A stretch of 64,000 nucleotides of DNA, taken from Gammaproteobacteria bacterium (GTDB lineage Bacteria > Pseudomonadota > Gammaproteobacteria > Steroidobacterales > Foliamicaceae). The stretch spans positions 1-64,000 of the forward strand of contig VXYS01000003.1 in assembly GCA_009845905.1 (NCBI GenBank). Direction: 5' to 3'. The position numbers were made by a program, and so were the translations under genes. This document shows positions 17,367-24,899 of the stretch, piece by piece. How positions within the stretch are numbered: the first letter of the stretch is position 1; each line of letters begins with the position of its first letter. The notes beneath the pieces are model-generated. The model did not search any database, was not told the DNA's origin, and worked only from the letters and a program-made list of their open reading frames with translations.

Positions 17367-17621
17367 ATGAGAAAACACAATAAACCCCTGACGCCCAGGC
17401 AGATCGCGGACGCCAAGGATCAGGACATTGACTTCAGCGACATTCCCGAGCTGGATGACGATTTCTGGCGAAATGCCGAGCTGGTTGAGCCGGACCGGAC
17501 GGAGCAGATCACCTTGCGCGTCAAGCGTTCCGTGTTGGCCTACTTCAGGGCGTCCGGGAAAGGTTATCAATCCCGGATGAACCGCGTGCTTGAGAGCTAC
17601 GTGCGCGCCCAGGAAAAATAG
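17367..17621 (+). CDS. brnA: BrnA-type ribbon-helix-helix antitoxin (orphan)
   Basis: From ATG 17367 the product is 84 residues. It has the BrnA linker DIDFSDIPELDDDFWRNAELVEP and the DNA-binding segment ITLRVKRSVLAYFRASGKGYQSRMNRVLESYV, a ribbon-helix-helix fold. BrnA normally neutralises the RNase toxin BrnT and represses the brnTA operon. Here no intact brnT lies upstream, only a possible 9-codon scar. A longer in-frame start at 17322 would fuse that scar to BrnA, but ATG 17367 gives the normal antitoxin length. The stop is followed within two bases by the sulfatase start. Confidence 0.85.
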   Translation: MRKHNKPLTPRQIADAKDQDIDFSDIPELDDDFWRNAELVEPDRTEQITLRVKRSVLAYFRASGKGYQSRMNRVLESYVRAQEK

Positions 17622-17622
17622 A

Positions 17623-19197
17623 ATGACCTGCCGCACGGTCTATGCAGCCATCGCCTTGGCAGCCCTTTTCGCGACTGGCGCCACCGCCCAGGACCGCCCC
17701 AACGTCCTCCTCATCATGACCGACAACCAGAGCCCCAACCTGCTTGGGGCGTACGGCAATCGGGACATCAGGACCCCCAATATCGATCGACTGGCGCGCG
17801 ACGGTTTGCTGTTCGCTCACGCCTACGCTACCTCCGGTGTGTGCTCGCCGTCGCGTGCCGTGCTGATGACTGGGCTGATTCCGTCGGCCAATGGCGTGCA
17901 CAACGGACTGCCGGCCCGTTACGCGGTCGAAGACTATGCCGCGATTGAGGAATTCCGCAACTTGCCGCAGACGTTGGCCGACGCCGGCTATTACACCGGC
18001 CTGGTCGGGAAATATCACCTGGGCCGGCATGAGAAACCCCAGCTCGGGTTTCAGTGGTGGACCACGTTCCGCGGTGGCCATACGTCCAGTTTCGTCGACG
18101 CGCAGATCTTCGATAACGGCGAGTCCTATAACGTGCTCGACCGGGACGAACATCTCACCGACTTCTGGTCCCGCCGGGCGGTGGACTTCCTTGCCCACTA
18201 CAAGGAACAAGAATCGGCCGAGGGAGCGCGTCCGTTCTTCCTCTGGCTGTCCTACAACGGGCCGTACATTCTGCCGCCCACGGTGAATCAACCGCCGGTC
18301 TCCCGCCACGCGGACTACTACGAGGACAACGTGCCCGCCATGCCGCAGAACCGGGTGCACCCGTACATGCGGGAATGGGCCAGGAACAATACGGCGCCCG
18401 CGCCCGAGCCGACCGAGGGCGGAACCTATCCCTGGTCGGCCATCGATGCGCTCAACAACTCCACGGCCATGATCAACATCGCCGCGGAAATGACGCATGT
18501 GGACGAGGGCATCGGCACTGTATTGGCGGCATTGGATGAACTGAGCCTGCGCGACGATACATTGGTGGTGTTTCTCGCCGACCAGGGATCGAGCTGGGGA
18601 CAGCTTGGCCTGTGGGGCAATTCGTCCTGGGGCGAACCCGAGCCGGCCTACAACGCCAACATGCAGCTGCCGTTGATCTTTCGCCATCCCGGCCGCATCG
18701 AAGCGGGTGCGACGGAAACAGCCATGGTCAATCAGTTCGATATGCTGCCGACCTTGCTCGAATACCTTGGTCTTGGGCATCTGGAGATCGCCAATTCTCC
18801 CGGAGAGAGCTTTGCGCCGATGCTGCGCGGCCAGGACGTGGCCTGGGAAGACGAGGTTTTCTTCGAATACATCTCCACCCGGGTGATCCAGACCCGGCAG
18901 TGGAAATACACCAAGCGCTTCCTGGCGTCGCCGAACGAGCTCTACGACATGATCGACGATCCGGGCGAGACCACCAACCTCGTCGACGAACCGGCGTTTG
19001 CGGAGGTTGTTGCGGACCTGGACACACGCCTGACGGCGTTCTTTTCCGAGTATGCCGATCCCGCTTTCGACCTGTGGAAAGGCGGCACCGGCAAGGCGCT
19101 GGTCTACTACGGCGCGCGCAACCAGAAATTCCGCGACGCCTTCCCCGACTGGCGCGAACCCTTCGTAGAAAAGCAGACCGCCTTCCGCGACCGCTAA
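17623..19197 (+). CDS. Exported type I (formylglycine) sulfatase
   Basis: The 524-residue product starts at ATG 17623 with a Sec signal peptide (residues 1-23, cleavage after ATAQ). It contains the metal-binding RPNVLLIMTDNQ and the maturation motif CSPSR at 74-78, whose Cys74 should be converted to formylglycine. The downstream core includes GKYHLG and a second metal-site region LADQGSSWGQ. It would hydrolyse sulfate esters in the periplasm; the substrate may be a sulfated glycan or small molecule and cannot be told. A longer start at 17590 lies inside brnA and would spoil the signal peptide. Maturation needs a formylglycine-generating or anSME enzyme, not encoded in this window. Confidence 0.92.
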   Translation: MTCRTVYAAIALAALFATGATAQDRPNVLLIMTDNQSPNLLGAYGNRDIRTPNIDRLARDGLLFAHAYATSGVCSPSRAVLMTGLIPSANGVHNGLPARYAVEDYAAIEEFRNLPQTLADAGYYTGLVGKYHLGRHEKPQLGFQWWTTFRGGHTSSFVDAQIFDNGESYNVLDRDEHLTDFWSRRAVDFLAHYKEQESAEGARPFFLWLSYNGPYILPPTVNQPPVSRHADYYEDNVPAMPQNRVHPYMREWARNNTAPAPEPTEGGTYPWSAIDALNNSTAMINIAAEMTHVDEGIGTVLAALDELSLRDDTLVVFLADQGSSWGQLGLWGNSSWGEPEPAYNANMQLPLIFRHPGRIEAGATETAMVNQFDMLPTLLEYLGLGHLEIANSPGESFAPMLRGQDVAWEDEVFFEYISTRVIQTRQWKYTKRFLASPNELYDMIDDPGETTNLVDEPAFAEVVADLDTRLTAFFSEYADPAFDLWKGGTGKALVYYGARNQKFRDAFPDWREPFVEKQTAFRDR

Positions 19198-19202
19198 TCC
19201 GG

Positions 19203-20300
19203 GTGACGAACGCGATTCCAGCGACTATGACCGCCGTGCTGCTGACCCGGCACGGCGGCGTCGATGCGCTGGAATACCACGACGACGTTCCCACGCCAAC
19301 GCCGGGAGCCGGCGAGGTGCTGATCCAGGTCGCCGCGGCTGGAATTAACAACACGGACATCAACACCCGCGTCGGCTGGTATTCCATGAACGCCGCCGCA
19401 GCCGGTGGGACGCGCGGCGCAACGGAGGTCGGCGAGGTCCGGGCCGAAGACGCCTCCTGGTCCGGTGCGCCGATGGAGTTTCCGCGCATCCAGGGCGCCG
19501 ACTGCTGCGGGCGGATCGTTGCGGTCGGCGGCGGGGTCGCGCGCTCCCGGATCGGCGAGCGCGTCATTGTTCGGCCACTGCTGCGATCGTACGTTGGGTA
19601 CCGCCCCTTCGAATGCTGGACCTTGGGTTCGGAGTGCGACGGGGCATTCGCGCAGTTCGTCAAGGCGCCTGCGCGTGAGAGCTACGCCGTGAACTGCGAT
19701 TGGAGCGACGCTGAGTTGGCGAGCGTTCCCTGCGCCTTTTCGACTGCGGAAAACATGCTGCACCGAGCCTCCGTGGGGGCCGAGCGCGTGCTGGTGACAG
19801 GTGCATCGGGTGGGGTGGGCTCGGCGGCCGTTCAACTCGCCACGCGGCGCGGCGCGTTCGTCGTGGCGGTGGCCGGCCGTTCGAAGGCGGACGCGGTGCG
19901 GGCCCTCGGGGCCGACGAGGTCGTGCCCGCGGATGCCGACCTGGCCGACGCTGTGGGCGAGAAAACCCTCGACGTGGTGGTCGACGTTGTGGCGGGACCC
20001 TCCTGGCCGGCTCTGCTGGAAGGTCTAAAGGTCGGCGGGCGCTACGCGGCGGCCGGCGCGATCGGGGGACCCTTGGTACAACTGGATCTTCGCTCGCTCT
20101 ACCTCAAGGACCTCACCTTCTTCGGCTGCACCTTCCAGGAGGACGCCGTGTTCGAGAACCTGATCTCCTATGTCGAGCGCGGCGAGATCCGGGCGGTCGC
20201 GGCCAGGACCTTCCCTTTGCGGGAGATCGCGCGAGCCCAGGCGGAGTTCCTCGCCAAGGACTTCGTCGGCAAGCTGGTGCTGGTCCCGCCGACTCGCTGA
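19203..20300 (+). CDS. Zinc-independent alcohol dehydrogenase / quinone oxidoreductase family protein
   Basis: From GTG 19203 the product is 365 residues; ATG 19227 (MTAVLLTRHGG) is the alternative. The N-terminal GroES-like domain has GEVLIQVAAAGINNTDINTRVGWY, an expanded loop (about residues 65-85) and a GERVIVRPLL strand. The Rossmann domain has VTGASGGVGSAAVQLA, an NADPH-type nucleotide loop. Zinc-ligand cysteines of classical alcohol dehydrogenases are not evident. It should reduce or oxidise a small carbonyl or quinone in the cytoplasm. It follows the sulfatase by 5 bp and is likely co-transcribed. Its stop codon lies within a relic of an SRAP gene starting at 20297, so its present 3' end may be a recombination joint. 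Confidence 0.87.
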   Translation: MTNAIPATMTAVLLTRHGGVDALEYHDDVPTPTPGAGEVLIQVAAAGINNTDINTRVGWYSMNAAAAGGTRGATEVGEVRAEDASWSGAPMEFPRIQGADCCGRIVAVGGGVARSRIGERVIVRPLLRSYVGYRPFECWTLGSECDGAFAQFVKAPARESYAVNCDWSDAELASVPCAFSTAENMLHRASVGAERVLVTGASGGVGSAAVQLATRRGAFVVAVAGRSKADAVRALGADEVVPADADLADAVGEKTLDVVVDVVAGPSWPALLEGLKVGGRYAAAGAIGGPLVQLDLRSLYLKDLTFFGCTFQEDAVFENLISYVERGEIRAVAARTFPLREIARAQAEFLAKDFVGKLVLVPPTR

Positions 20301-20386
20301 TGCGCGGGATTCACAACGCCGGCCGCAAATCAACAATCCGATCTTCAACGACGCCCGAGCCCTTGAGCCGATAACGCTCGACGTCT
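20297..20386 (+). pseudogene. Relic of the 3' end of an SRAP (YedK) gene with internal deletion
   Basis: Bases 20297-20325 are identical to 25425-25453 inside the intact SRAP gene (CTGATGCGCGGGATTCACAA and the next nine bases). From 20330 the sequence resumes homology at 25591 (TCAACAATCCGA) and encodes NNPIFNDARALEPI, against NNPNFDDARLLEPI in the intact gene. About 137 bp between the two blocks is missing. No start, active-site Cys or continuous frame remains. It is a dead fragment in the same orientation as the intact copy. Confidence 0.85.
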
Positions 20387-20484
20387 GACTGCACTGGCGT
20401 GTCTCACACGGTGACGCCCTTGAAGGGAAGACCTTGCCACCCTGTTCGTGGGAGTACTGGTTTACGGTGCGCCGAACGGTGCGC

Positions 20485-21048
20485 TCAATCTTCCGTGGCA
20501 TGTTCCCCGCGGTAACACCAGTGCCAAGGCTCGTAGTCAAAACCCCATTGATTGTCTCTGGGGAATGACAGCCTGAAACCGAACCTCGCGGCGTTCCTCG
20601 TGAGCCAATGGAAAGCAGCTGACTCGGCGAACTCTTCGCTCACGGGCTCGCAACCCAAGGTTCCTACGTCAAGTGCACGTCCAGTGTGGTGCTCGCTACA
20701 GCCGGGCGGCGCCATTACTGCGAAAACTTCGCGAATCGTTTCTCCCCGGTTCAGCTTGTCGCTCACAAGTTTGTATTGGCGGTCGAAGCTGCGAAACGCC
20801 GAGATGATGATGAGAGAAATCCCGTCAGCCTTCGCTGTTTCGCGCATCCTTTTCCACGATGCAGCAGCTTCGGGAACGAGCAAGTGCTCTCGACCGCTGG
20901 CGGAAACATCAGCGATCACGAGTTTCAAGGCATCGGGGTATACAGGCAAGCGCCGCTGTTCCAACAGGTCAGCTGAGGCGCCCAGCTTTCGAAGCGTGTC
21001 CCGCACGCGGCTCTGCAATTCTGCGTGGGTTGTTTGCTCTGTCATCAC
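20485..21048 (-). CDS. M15-family D-alanyl-D-alanine carboxypeptidase (VanY-like)
   Basis: The 187-residue product has the M15B/VanY zinc motif SEHHTGRALD (His120 and Asp127) and the second ligand region EPWHW (Glu173, His176). The fold core includes ISAFRSFDRQ. Such enzymes remove the terminal D-alanine from peptidoglycan peptides. No signal peptide or membrane anchor is visible; family members acting on the cell wall usually have one. It may act on cytoplasmic precursors, be exported another way, or be misannotated at its start. ATG 21048 and the next Met two codons on are equivalent. It is transcribed alone, against its neighbours. Confidence 0.88.
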   Translation of the reverse strand: MMTEQTTHAELQSRVRDTLRKLGASADLLEQRRLPVYPDALKLVIADVSASGREHLLVPEAAASWKRMRETAKADGISLIIISAFRSFDRQYKLVSDKLNRGETIREVFAVMAPPGCSEHHTGRALDVGTLGCEPVSEEFAESAAFHWLTRNAARFGFRLSFPRDNQWGFDYEPWHWCYRGEHATED

Positions 21049-21099
21049 TGCAGTAGAGTAACGCTTGAGTCGCTGGAAGATTCCTGCCCTCTTTCCGAG

Positions 21100-21122
21100 G
21101 CCCGTACGTCAGTGCGGGCTTT
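21100..21122 (+). terminator. Weak hairpin, possible terminator
   Basis: GCCCGTAC (21100-21107) and GTGCGGGC (21112-21119) form an 8-bp stem with one G-U pair and loop GTCA, followed by only three T. It lies in the leader of the M15 gene and upstream of the 21233 gene. The T tract is weak, so the call is tentative. Confidence 0.3.
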
Positions 21123-21232
21123 CGTGTATTAGGAGCGCAAATAGACACAATTAGCCACCATTATTGGATTATTTCGGAATGGACTGATCGGATAGAATCA
21201 GGTGTCTCATCGCCTGCGGGCGGGCAAAAGAC

Positions 21233-21682
21233 ATGGCGACGTTAGCTACTCATTTCTCGAACCTGGAAGCTGCTGCGATCAAGTCCGATGAGCGCGCGGA
21301 GCGTATAGCCAGCAAACATTCTCTGCTCCACGAGGGCCAAATTGCTGGTTTTCAGGTTGTGCCCCTGTTCGTGATGATTCATGTCCTTGAACTGGCCGTT
21401 TACTTCGGTCTGAAGGACATAAATCGACAAATTGCATCGCTTGAAATCACTACGGAGGAACATCGCGCATGGTGTAGAAGCGCGGCTGGGAAATTGTCCG
21501 AGATTGCTCGGCGTGCAGCGACGATAGACGAGAAAACGCGCGGCACGCCTTCTCTGTTTTTCTTTCGGAAGTGGAACGAAGATGCGGCATGCTTGGCGGA
21601 AGATGCGGCGGAAACGCTTGCATTAGCTGGGAGTACAGAATTCACACGGCTGCTTGAGGACGACTTGGCAATATTGGCTTAA
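21233..21682 (+). CDS. Hypothetical protein, all-helical
   Basis: The 149-residue product is not recognised. ATG 21233 gives a protein rich in Ala and Glu with predicted helices throughout and one hydrophobic stretch (GFQVVPLFVMIHVLELAVYF, about residues 39-58) that could be a single membrane segment or a buried helix. It has no signal peptide or catalytic motif. It stands alone, followed 26 bp later by a strong intrinsic terminator, which supports it as a real monocistronic gene. HEPN-like helical bundles have similar texture, but the RxxxxH motif is absent. Confidence 0.6.
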   Translation: MATLATHFSNLEAAAIKSDERAERIASKHSLLHEGQIAGFQVVPLFVMIHVLELAVYFGLKDINRQIASLEITTEEHRAWCRSAAGKLSEIARRAATIDEKTRGTPSLFFFRKWNEDAACLAEDAAETLALAGSTEFTRLLEDDLAILA

Positions 21683-21708
21683 GTGCGCTTAGGCCGGCAA
21701 ACGGAATG

Positions 21709-21739
21709 GCGGGGAGCTGCGGCTCCCCGCGCTTTTTTT
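21709..21739 (+). terminator. Rho-independent terminator
   Basis: GCGGGGAGC (21709-21717) pairs perfectly with GCTCCCCGC (21722-21730) around TGCG, followed by GC and seven T (21733-21739). It ends transcription of the gene at 21233-21682 and isolates the MNT/HEPN operon. Confidence 0.9.
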
Positions 21740-21810
21740 GGGACCAGGATGCGGTGACAGAGCGCTCAGTCGCAACCCTTCAGTATCATTTGCCCTCGCT
21801 AGTAACGGGC

Positions 21811-21854
21811 TTGCTTCCTGCCCATTATGGGCAATAATATGCCCGCAATGGGCA
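21811..21854 (+). promoter_or_regulatory. Promoter overlapped by two palindromic operators of the MNT/HEPN operon
   Basis: A -35 box TTGCTT (21811-21816) is followed after 16-18 bases by an AT-rich -10 region (21833-21840). Two inverted repeats overlap this promoter: TGCCCATTATGGGCA (21819-21833, perfect) and TGCCCGCAATGGGCA (21840-21854, arms TGCCC/GGGCA). Their centres are 21 bp apart, two helical turns, so two dimers could bind the same face. The HTH of the first gene product is the likely binder. Autoregulation is inferred. Confidence 0.7.
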
Positions 21855-21856
21855 GG

Positions 21857-22492
21857 ATGGCTTCAACACTCCCGGCCAGAGGCAAGGCGGTCCGTCGCTC
21901 AGACGCGCCGACCAGTCTTGCCGACGCGCTCTTTACCACTACCCAGCAGCGTGTTCTGGCGCTGTTGTACGGCCAGCCGGCGCGCAGCTTCTTCGCCAGC
22001 GAACTGATCCGGCTTACCGGCTCCGGCTCGGGCGCTGTTCAGCGCGAACTCAAGCGGCTCGTCTCAAGCGGCCTGGTTAATGTGAAGCACATCGGCAGGC
22101 AGAAGCACTTCCAGGCGAACTCCGACTGCCCGGTATTTGATGAACTTTGCGCGATGGTGCGCAAAACCGTCGCCATGGCGGAGCCTATCCGGCAGGCTCT
22201 CGCACCGCTCGCCGAGAGAATTGCACGCGCCATGATCTACGGCTCCGTGGCGAAAGGAACGGACACCGCAAGTAGCGATATCGATCTTCTGGTTGTAGCT
22301 GATGAATTGACACTGGAGGCGCTTTTTGAGGCGCTTGCCCCTGTCGAAGCCGACCTGGCTCGAAAGATCAACCCAACTCTCTACACCCTTGCGGAATTCG
22401 AGGGCCGGCGAGCCGCTGGAAACCCGTTCCTGACCCGCGTATTCGAGGGCGAACACATTGTGCTCATCGGAGAGGAATGTGCCGCAAGATGA
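21857..22492 (+). CDS. MNT-type nucleotidyltransferase antitoxin with N-terminal HTH
   Basis: ATG 21857 gives 211 residues. In-frame ATGs at 21827 and 21839 lie inside the operators, so they are less likely. Residues 20-95 form a winged helix-turn-helix (QRVLALLYGQPARSFFASEL, VQRELKRLVSSGLV). The minimal nucleotidyltransferase core reads YGSVAKGTDTASSDIDLLVV, the GSx(7-10)DxD metal site. MNT antitoxins AMPylate or otherwise neutralise the HEPN RNase encoded next door. The stop overlaps the start of the HEPN gene by 14 bp, which indicates coupling. Fusing the HTH to the MNT provides its own repressor, matching the paired palindromes just upstream. Confidence 0.85.
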   Translation: MASTLPARGKAVRRSDAPTSLADALFTTTQQRVLALLYGQPARSFFASELIRLTGSGSGAVQRELKRLVSSGLVNVKHIGRQKHFQANSDCPVFDELCAMVRKTVAMAEPIRQALAPLAERIARAMIYGSVAKGTDTASSDIDLLVVADELTLEALFEALAPVEADLARKINPTLYTLAEFEGRRAAGNPFLTRVFEGEHIVLIGEECAAR

Positions 22493-22898
22493 ACTCAACA
22501 ACTTGGTTCGCATCGGCAAACTCAAGCTGGAACCCCCTGGGCGTGCTGAGCTTGAAGGACTATTACGCTCGGGCAGCCTGCGGCTCGCCGATAGTCGGCG
22601 CACTGATATCAGCCTGGAAAGCCGATTCGACCTCGCTTACAACGCAACTCACGCATTGGCGCTCGCGGCTCTGCGGGCCGAAGGCTATCGTGCCGATTCC
22701 CGCTACCTGGTCTTTCAATGCCTTCAACACACTATCGGCCTGTCCAGTGCCCAGTGGCGCGTGCTGGATCAGGCTCACCGCAAGCGCAATCTAGCCGAAT
22801 ACGAGGGCGAATTGGATGTGGACGAGCAACTGCTCGTAGCTATGCTTAGAGTGGCGCGTGAGATTGAGAAGCGGGTATCCAGTCTGGTCGCGGAGTAG
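22479..22898 (+). CDS. HEPN-domain protein, probable toxin of the MNT/HEPN pair
   Basis: GTG 22479, behind AGAGGA, gives 139 residues. The helical HEPN core runs through SRFDLAYNATHALALAALRAEG and a SARSfLVFQ-like helix (DSRYLVFQCLQ). It ends with AHRKRNLAEYEGELDVDE, the RxxxxxxY/RN-type catalytic loop of this HEPN subfamily. HEPN toxins are RNases restrained by MNT antitoxins. The gene overlaps the MNT gene by 14 bp, so the two form one operon. The alternative is a substrate-binding HEPN subunit without RNase activity. Confidence 0.8.
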   Translation: MPQDELNNLVRIGKLKLEPPGRAELEGLLRSGSLRLADSRRTDISLESRFDLAYNATHALALAALRAEGYRADSRYLVFQCLQHTIGLSSAQWRVLDQAHRKRNLAEYEGELDVDEQLLVAMLRVAREIEKRVSSLVAE

Positions 22899-22934
22899 CA
22901 GCACACCGTCGACCATGAGAAAACACGATTTGCA

Positions 22935-23090
22935 ATGAAAGACTCATACGACTTTTCAAAATCGGTTAAGAACCCGTACCTTCAGAAACCGAAGCAGGAA
23001 AAGAAGATGCCCAAGGCTAAAGCGGGCGACATTGCTAAGCCGCGTCCCCGAGCGCGGAGTCTGAGCCACGACCTGATCAAAAAATGTTGA
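22935..23090 (+). CDS. Small protein with CopG-antitoxin-like N-terminus
   Basis: ATG 22935 to TGA 23088-23090 encodes 51 basic residues. The first 20 (MKDSYDFSKSVKNPY and following) resemble the N-termini of CopG/BrnA-type antitoxins (KxYDFSKAxxNPYxKxLKK). The ribbon-helix-helix that should follow (VTIRLDxDTxxYF) is absent, replaced by a Pro/Lys/Arg-rich tail ending in LSHDLIKKC. A 15-bp sequence just upstream (22912-22926) is identical to the brnA start region at 17364-17378. It may be a truncated antitoxin fragment or a genuine small basic protein. It overlaps the next start by 7 bp. Confidence 0.4.
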   Translation: MKDSYDFSKSVKNPYLQKPKQEKKMPKAKAGDIAKPRPRARSLSHDLIKKC

Positions 23091-23932
23091 GAATGCCGGG
23101 ATCTAGGCTGAGACCTACGCTATGCGTTGCTGCGGCGATGGTCTTGCTTGTCTCGACTGCGGCGATGGCGCAGCAGCGCGTGTTGATCATCGGCGGGGCA
23201 GGGCATGCGGGGTCGGCGGTCGCCAGGATGCTGATCGAGCGTGGCGATCACGTCACGGCGTTTGTCCGCGCCACGACCGACCGATCCAAACTGGAAGGCG
23301 TGCCGGTCGATTACGTGGTCGGCGACGCGATGGAGGCGGATGAAGTGGCGGCCGCGCTCGAAGGCCAGCAATTCGATGTGATGTTCGAGACCGTGCAGGT
23401 CTGGCCCGGCACCGAGGCTAGCTATACGCAGATGTACGAAAACTTCGTCCCCTCGGCCAAGCGCATGGGCATAAAACAATTCATCAGCATCGGCGGCGGT
23501 TGCGGCGAAAACCCAAGGGAGGACTGCCCGCTCAGCCCACCGCTCTACGAGCTTTCCCAGGATATGAACCAGTCCGAGCACATTCTTCGGGATTCCGGCG
23601 TGCCCTACACGATCATCCGCGTCGGCGTACTGATTCCATCCAACCCATTTCATCCCGACGCCGACAAGCGAAGCGGCACGTCGTACATGACGACGGACCT
23701 GACCCGGTTCGGCGGGGTGCTGCGTGTCGATCTGAACGAGCAGATAGTGGCCTGCATCGGCGCCGAGCATTGCCTGAACAAGACCTTCATCATCGATGAT
23801 CCCACGATAAAACCGCAGATCGACCACTGGATCTGCAAGCGGGCGAATGAAGGTCCCGTCGTCTCCGGAAACGTCCCGGCCTGCGGCCCGATGCCGCGCG
23901 TCACCGAAGCCCAACTAAGAGGCAAACCATGA
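23084..23932 (+). CDS. Exported NAD(P)-binding Rossmann protein, NmrA/atypical SDR type
   Basis: The 282-residue product has a Sec signal peptide (RPTLCVAAAMVLLVSTAAMA, cleavage at about residue 29). A Rossmann start follows (VLIIGGAGHAGSAVARMLIERG), then the atypical-SDR strand VVGDAMEADEVAAAL and SEHILRDSGVPYTIIRVGVL, the NmrA-like signature. Such proteins normally bind NAD(P) in the cytoplasm; export is unusual. The next gene overlaps by 4 bp and encodes a Tat-exported DUF1838 protein, so the two probably act together in the periplasm. ATG 23084 and ATG 23093 are both possible starts. Substrate unknown. Confidence 0.82.
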   Translation: MLRMPGSRLRPTLCVAAAMVLLVSTAAMAQQRVLIIGGAGHAGSAVARMLIERGDHVTAFVRATTDRSKLEGVPVDYVVGDAMEADEVAAALEGQQFDVMFETVQVWPGTEASYTQMYENFVPSAKRMGIKQFISIGGGCGENPREDCPLSPPLYELSQDMNQSEHILRDSGVPYTIIRVGVLIPSNPFHPDADKRSGTSYMTTDLTRFGGVLRVDLNEQIVACIGAEHCLNKTFIIDDPTIKPQIDHWICKRANEGPVVSGNVPACGPMPRVTEAQLRGKP

Positions 23933-24861
23933 CCCTGCTGACCCGCCGAACCGCGCTCGCAACCGCCGGCGCCGCCGCAACTTCGTTCTTCGTTCCCGAC
24001 CGCGCAGACGCTGCGTCACCGCCTCCGCGGCTGGAGTTTCCGACGACCGAGTCCCATGTCCGAGCGTTCATCAAGATCCTGGCCAGCCTCGAGGACGACA
24101 CGATCTTCCATTTGTACAAAGGCACGCTGGAAGCGGTGGTTCCCGGCAGTGCTCCGGTTCGGCTTGTCGACAGCACCACCATCATTCGCCGTCAGGTCGA
24201 GGTTGTGCCGGAAGGCCGTCTCATCAGCATTTGGGAAGCCACCGTCTATCACGGGCAGGGCGAAACCGAACCGCTCGAGTCGTTCGTCAATCCGCTCAAC
24301 GGGCGCACGGTGCGTCCCTTTCATCAGCGGGAAGGCCGCGGTCAGACGCTGTGGACGGACCAGGCACCGCATTTCCTGCTCGACGACGGGTCCCTGTTTT
24401 CCCGGTACGGCCCGGAGAACCCATTCGCGATGGAGTGGTCGCAGGCCGGCGAACGGGTCTGGACCTCGCGGTATTCCGCCGGCGTCTACCTCAAGCATCC
24501 GCTCGATCCGGAAGACTGGCCCCTGGAATACTCCGGCCCGGACCTCCTGTACTCGGAAAAAACCACCAGCAACGGGCTGGCGCGCGAACTCGCCGACCCG
24601 TCCATAGCCAACGCGTCGGCCACCTATTCGCTCAATATGTCCCTGATCTGGTGGCCCTGGCTGCTCATGGGGCAGCAACCCGGTTTTCTCATCTGGAACA
24701 CCAACGGCATCAAGCTCCCGAACCGCGATGCGATTTCCATCTCGGACCGGAGACTGGTCGAGGCGGTTCATCCCACCATCTTCGGTTCCGGTACGCCGTG
24801 GGAAGGGCGGCTGAATCTGTGGACGGAATACCCGCAGAAGCGAACGCCCGAGAAAGTCTGA
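23929..24861 (+). CDS. DUF1838 family protein with Tat signal
   Basis: The 310-residue product begins with a twin-arginine signal (LLTRRTALATAGAAATSFF, cleavage near DAA at about residue 28). The mature part matches DUF1838: ATVYHGQGETEPLESFVNPLNGRTV, a Trp/Tyr-rich centre, and SLIWWPWLLMGQ. The family has no established activity; Tat export suggests a folded or cofactor-bearing periplasmic protein. It overlaps the Rossmann gene by 4 bp. A paralogue lies at 45550-46407, also beside a flavin monooxygenase, which suggests the family belongs to an oxidative pathway in this organism. Confidence 0.87.
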   Translation: MTLLTRRTALATAGAAATSFFVPDRADAASPPPRLEFPTTESHVRAFIKILASLEDDTIFHLYKGTLEAVVPGSAPVRLVDSTTIIRRQVEVVPEGRLISIWEATVYHGQGETEPLESFVNPLNGRTVRPFHQREGRGQTLWTDQAPHFLLDDGSLFSRYGPENPFAMEWSQAGERVWTSRYSAGVYLKHPLDPEDWPLEYSGPDLLYSEKTTSNGLARELADPSIANASATYSLNMSLIWWPWLLMGQQPGFLIWNTNGIKLPNRDAISISDRRLVEAVHPTIFGSGTPWEGRLNLWTEYPQKRTPEKV

Positions 24862-24899
24862 GCTCTCTGGCGACCTGAGCAAGGCATTCGGGCGTCAGT

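Noticed and set aside
15896-17621. Integrative element with attachment sites at the right edge of the defence island
   Set aside because: No integrase, tRNA gene or direct repeat matching the left edge was found by eye.
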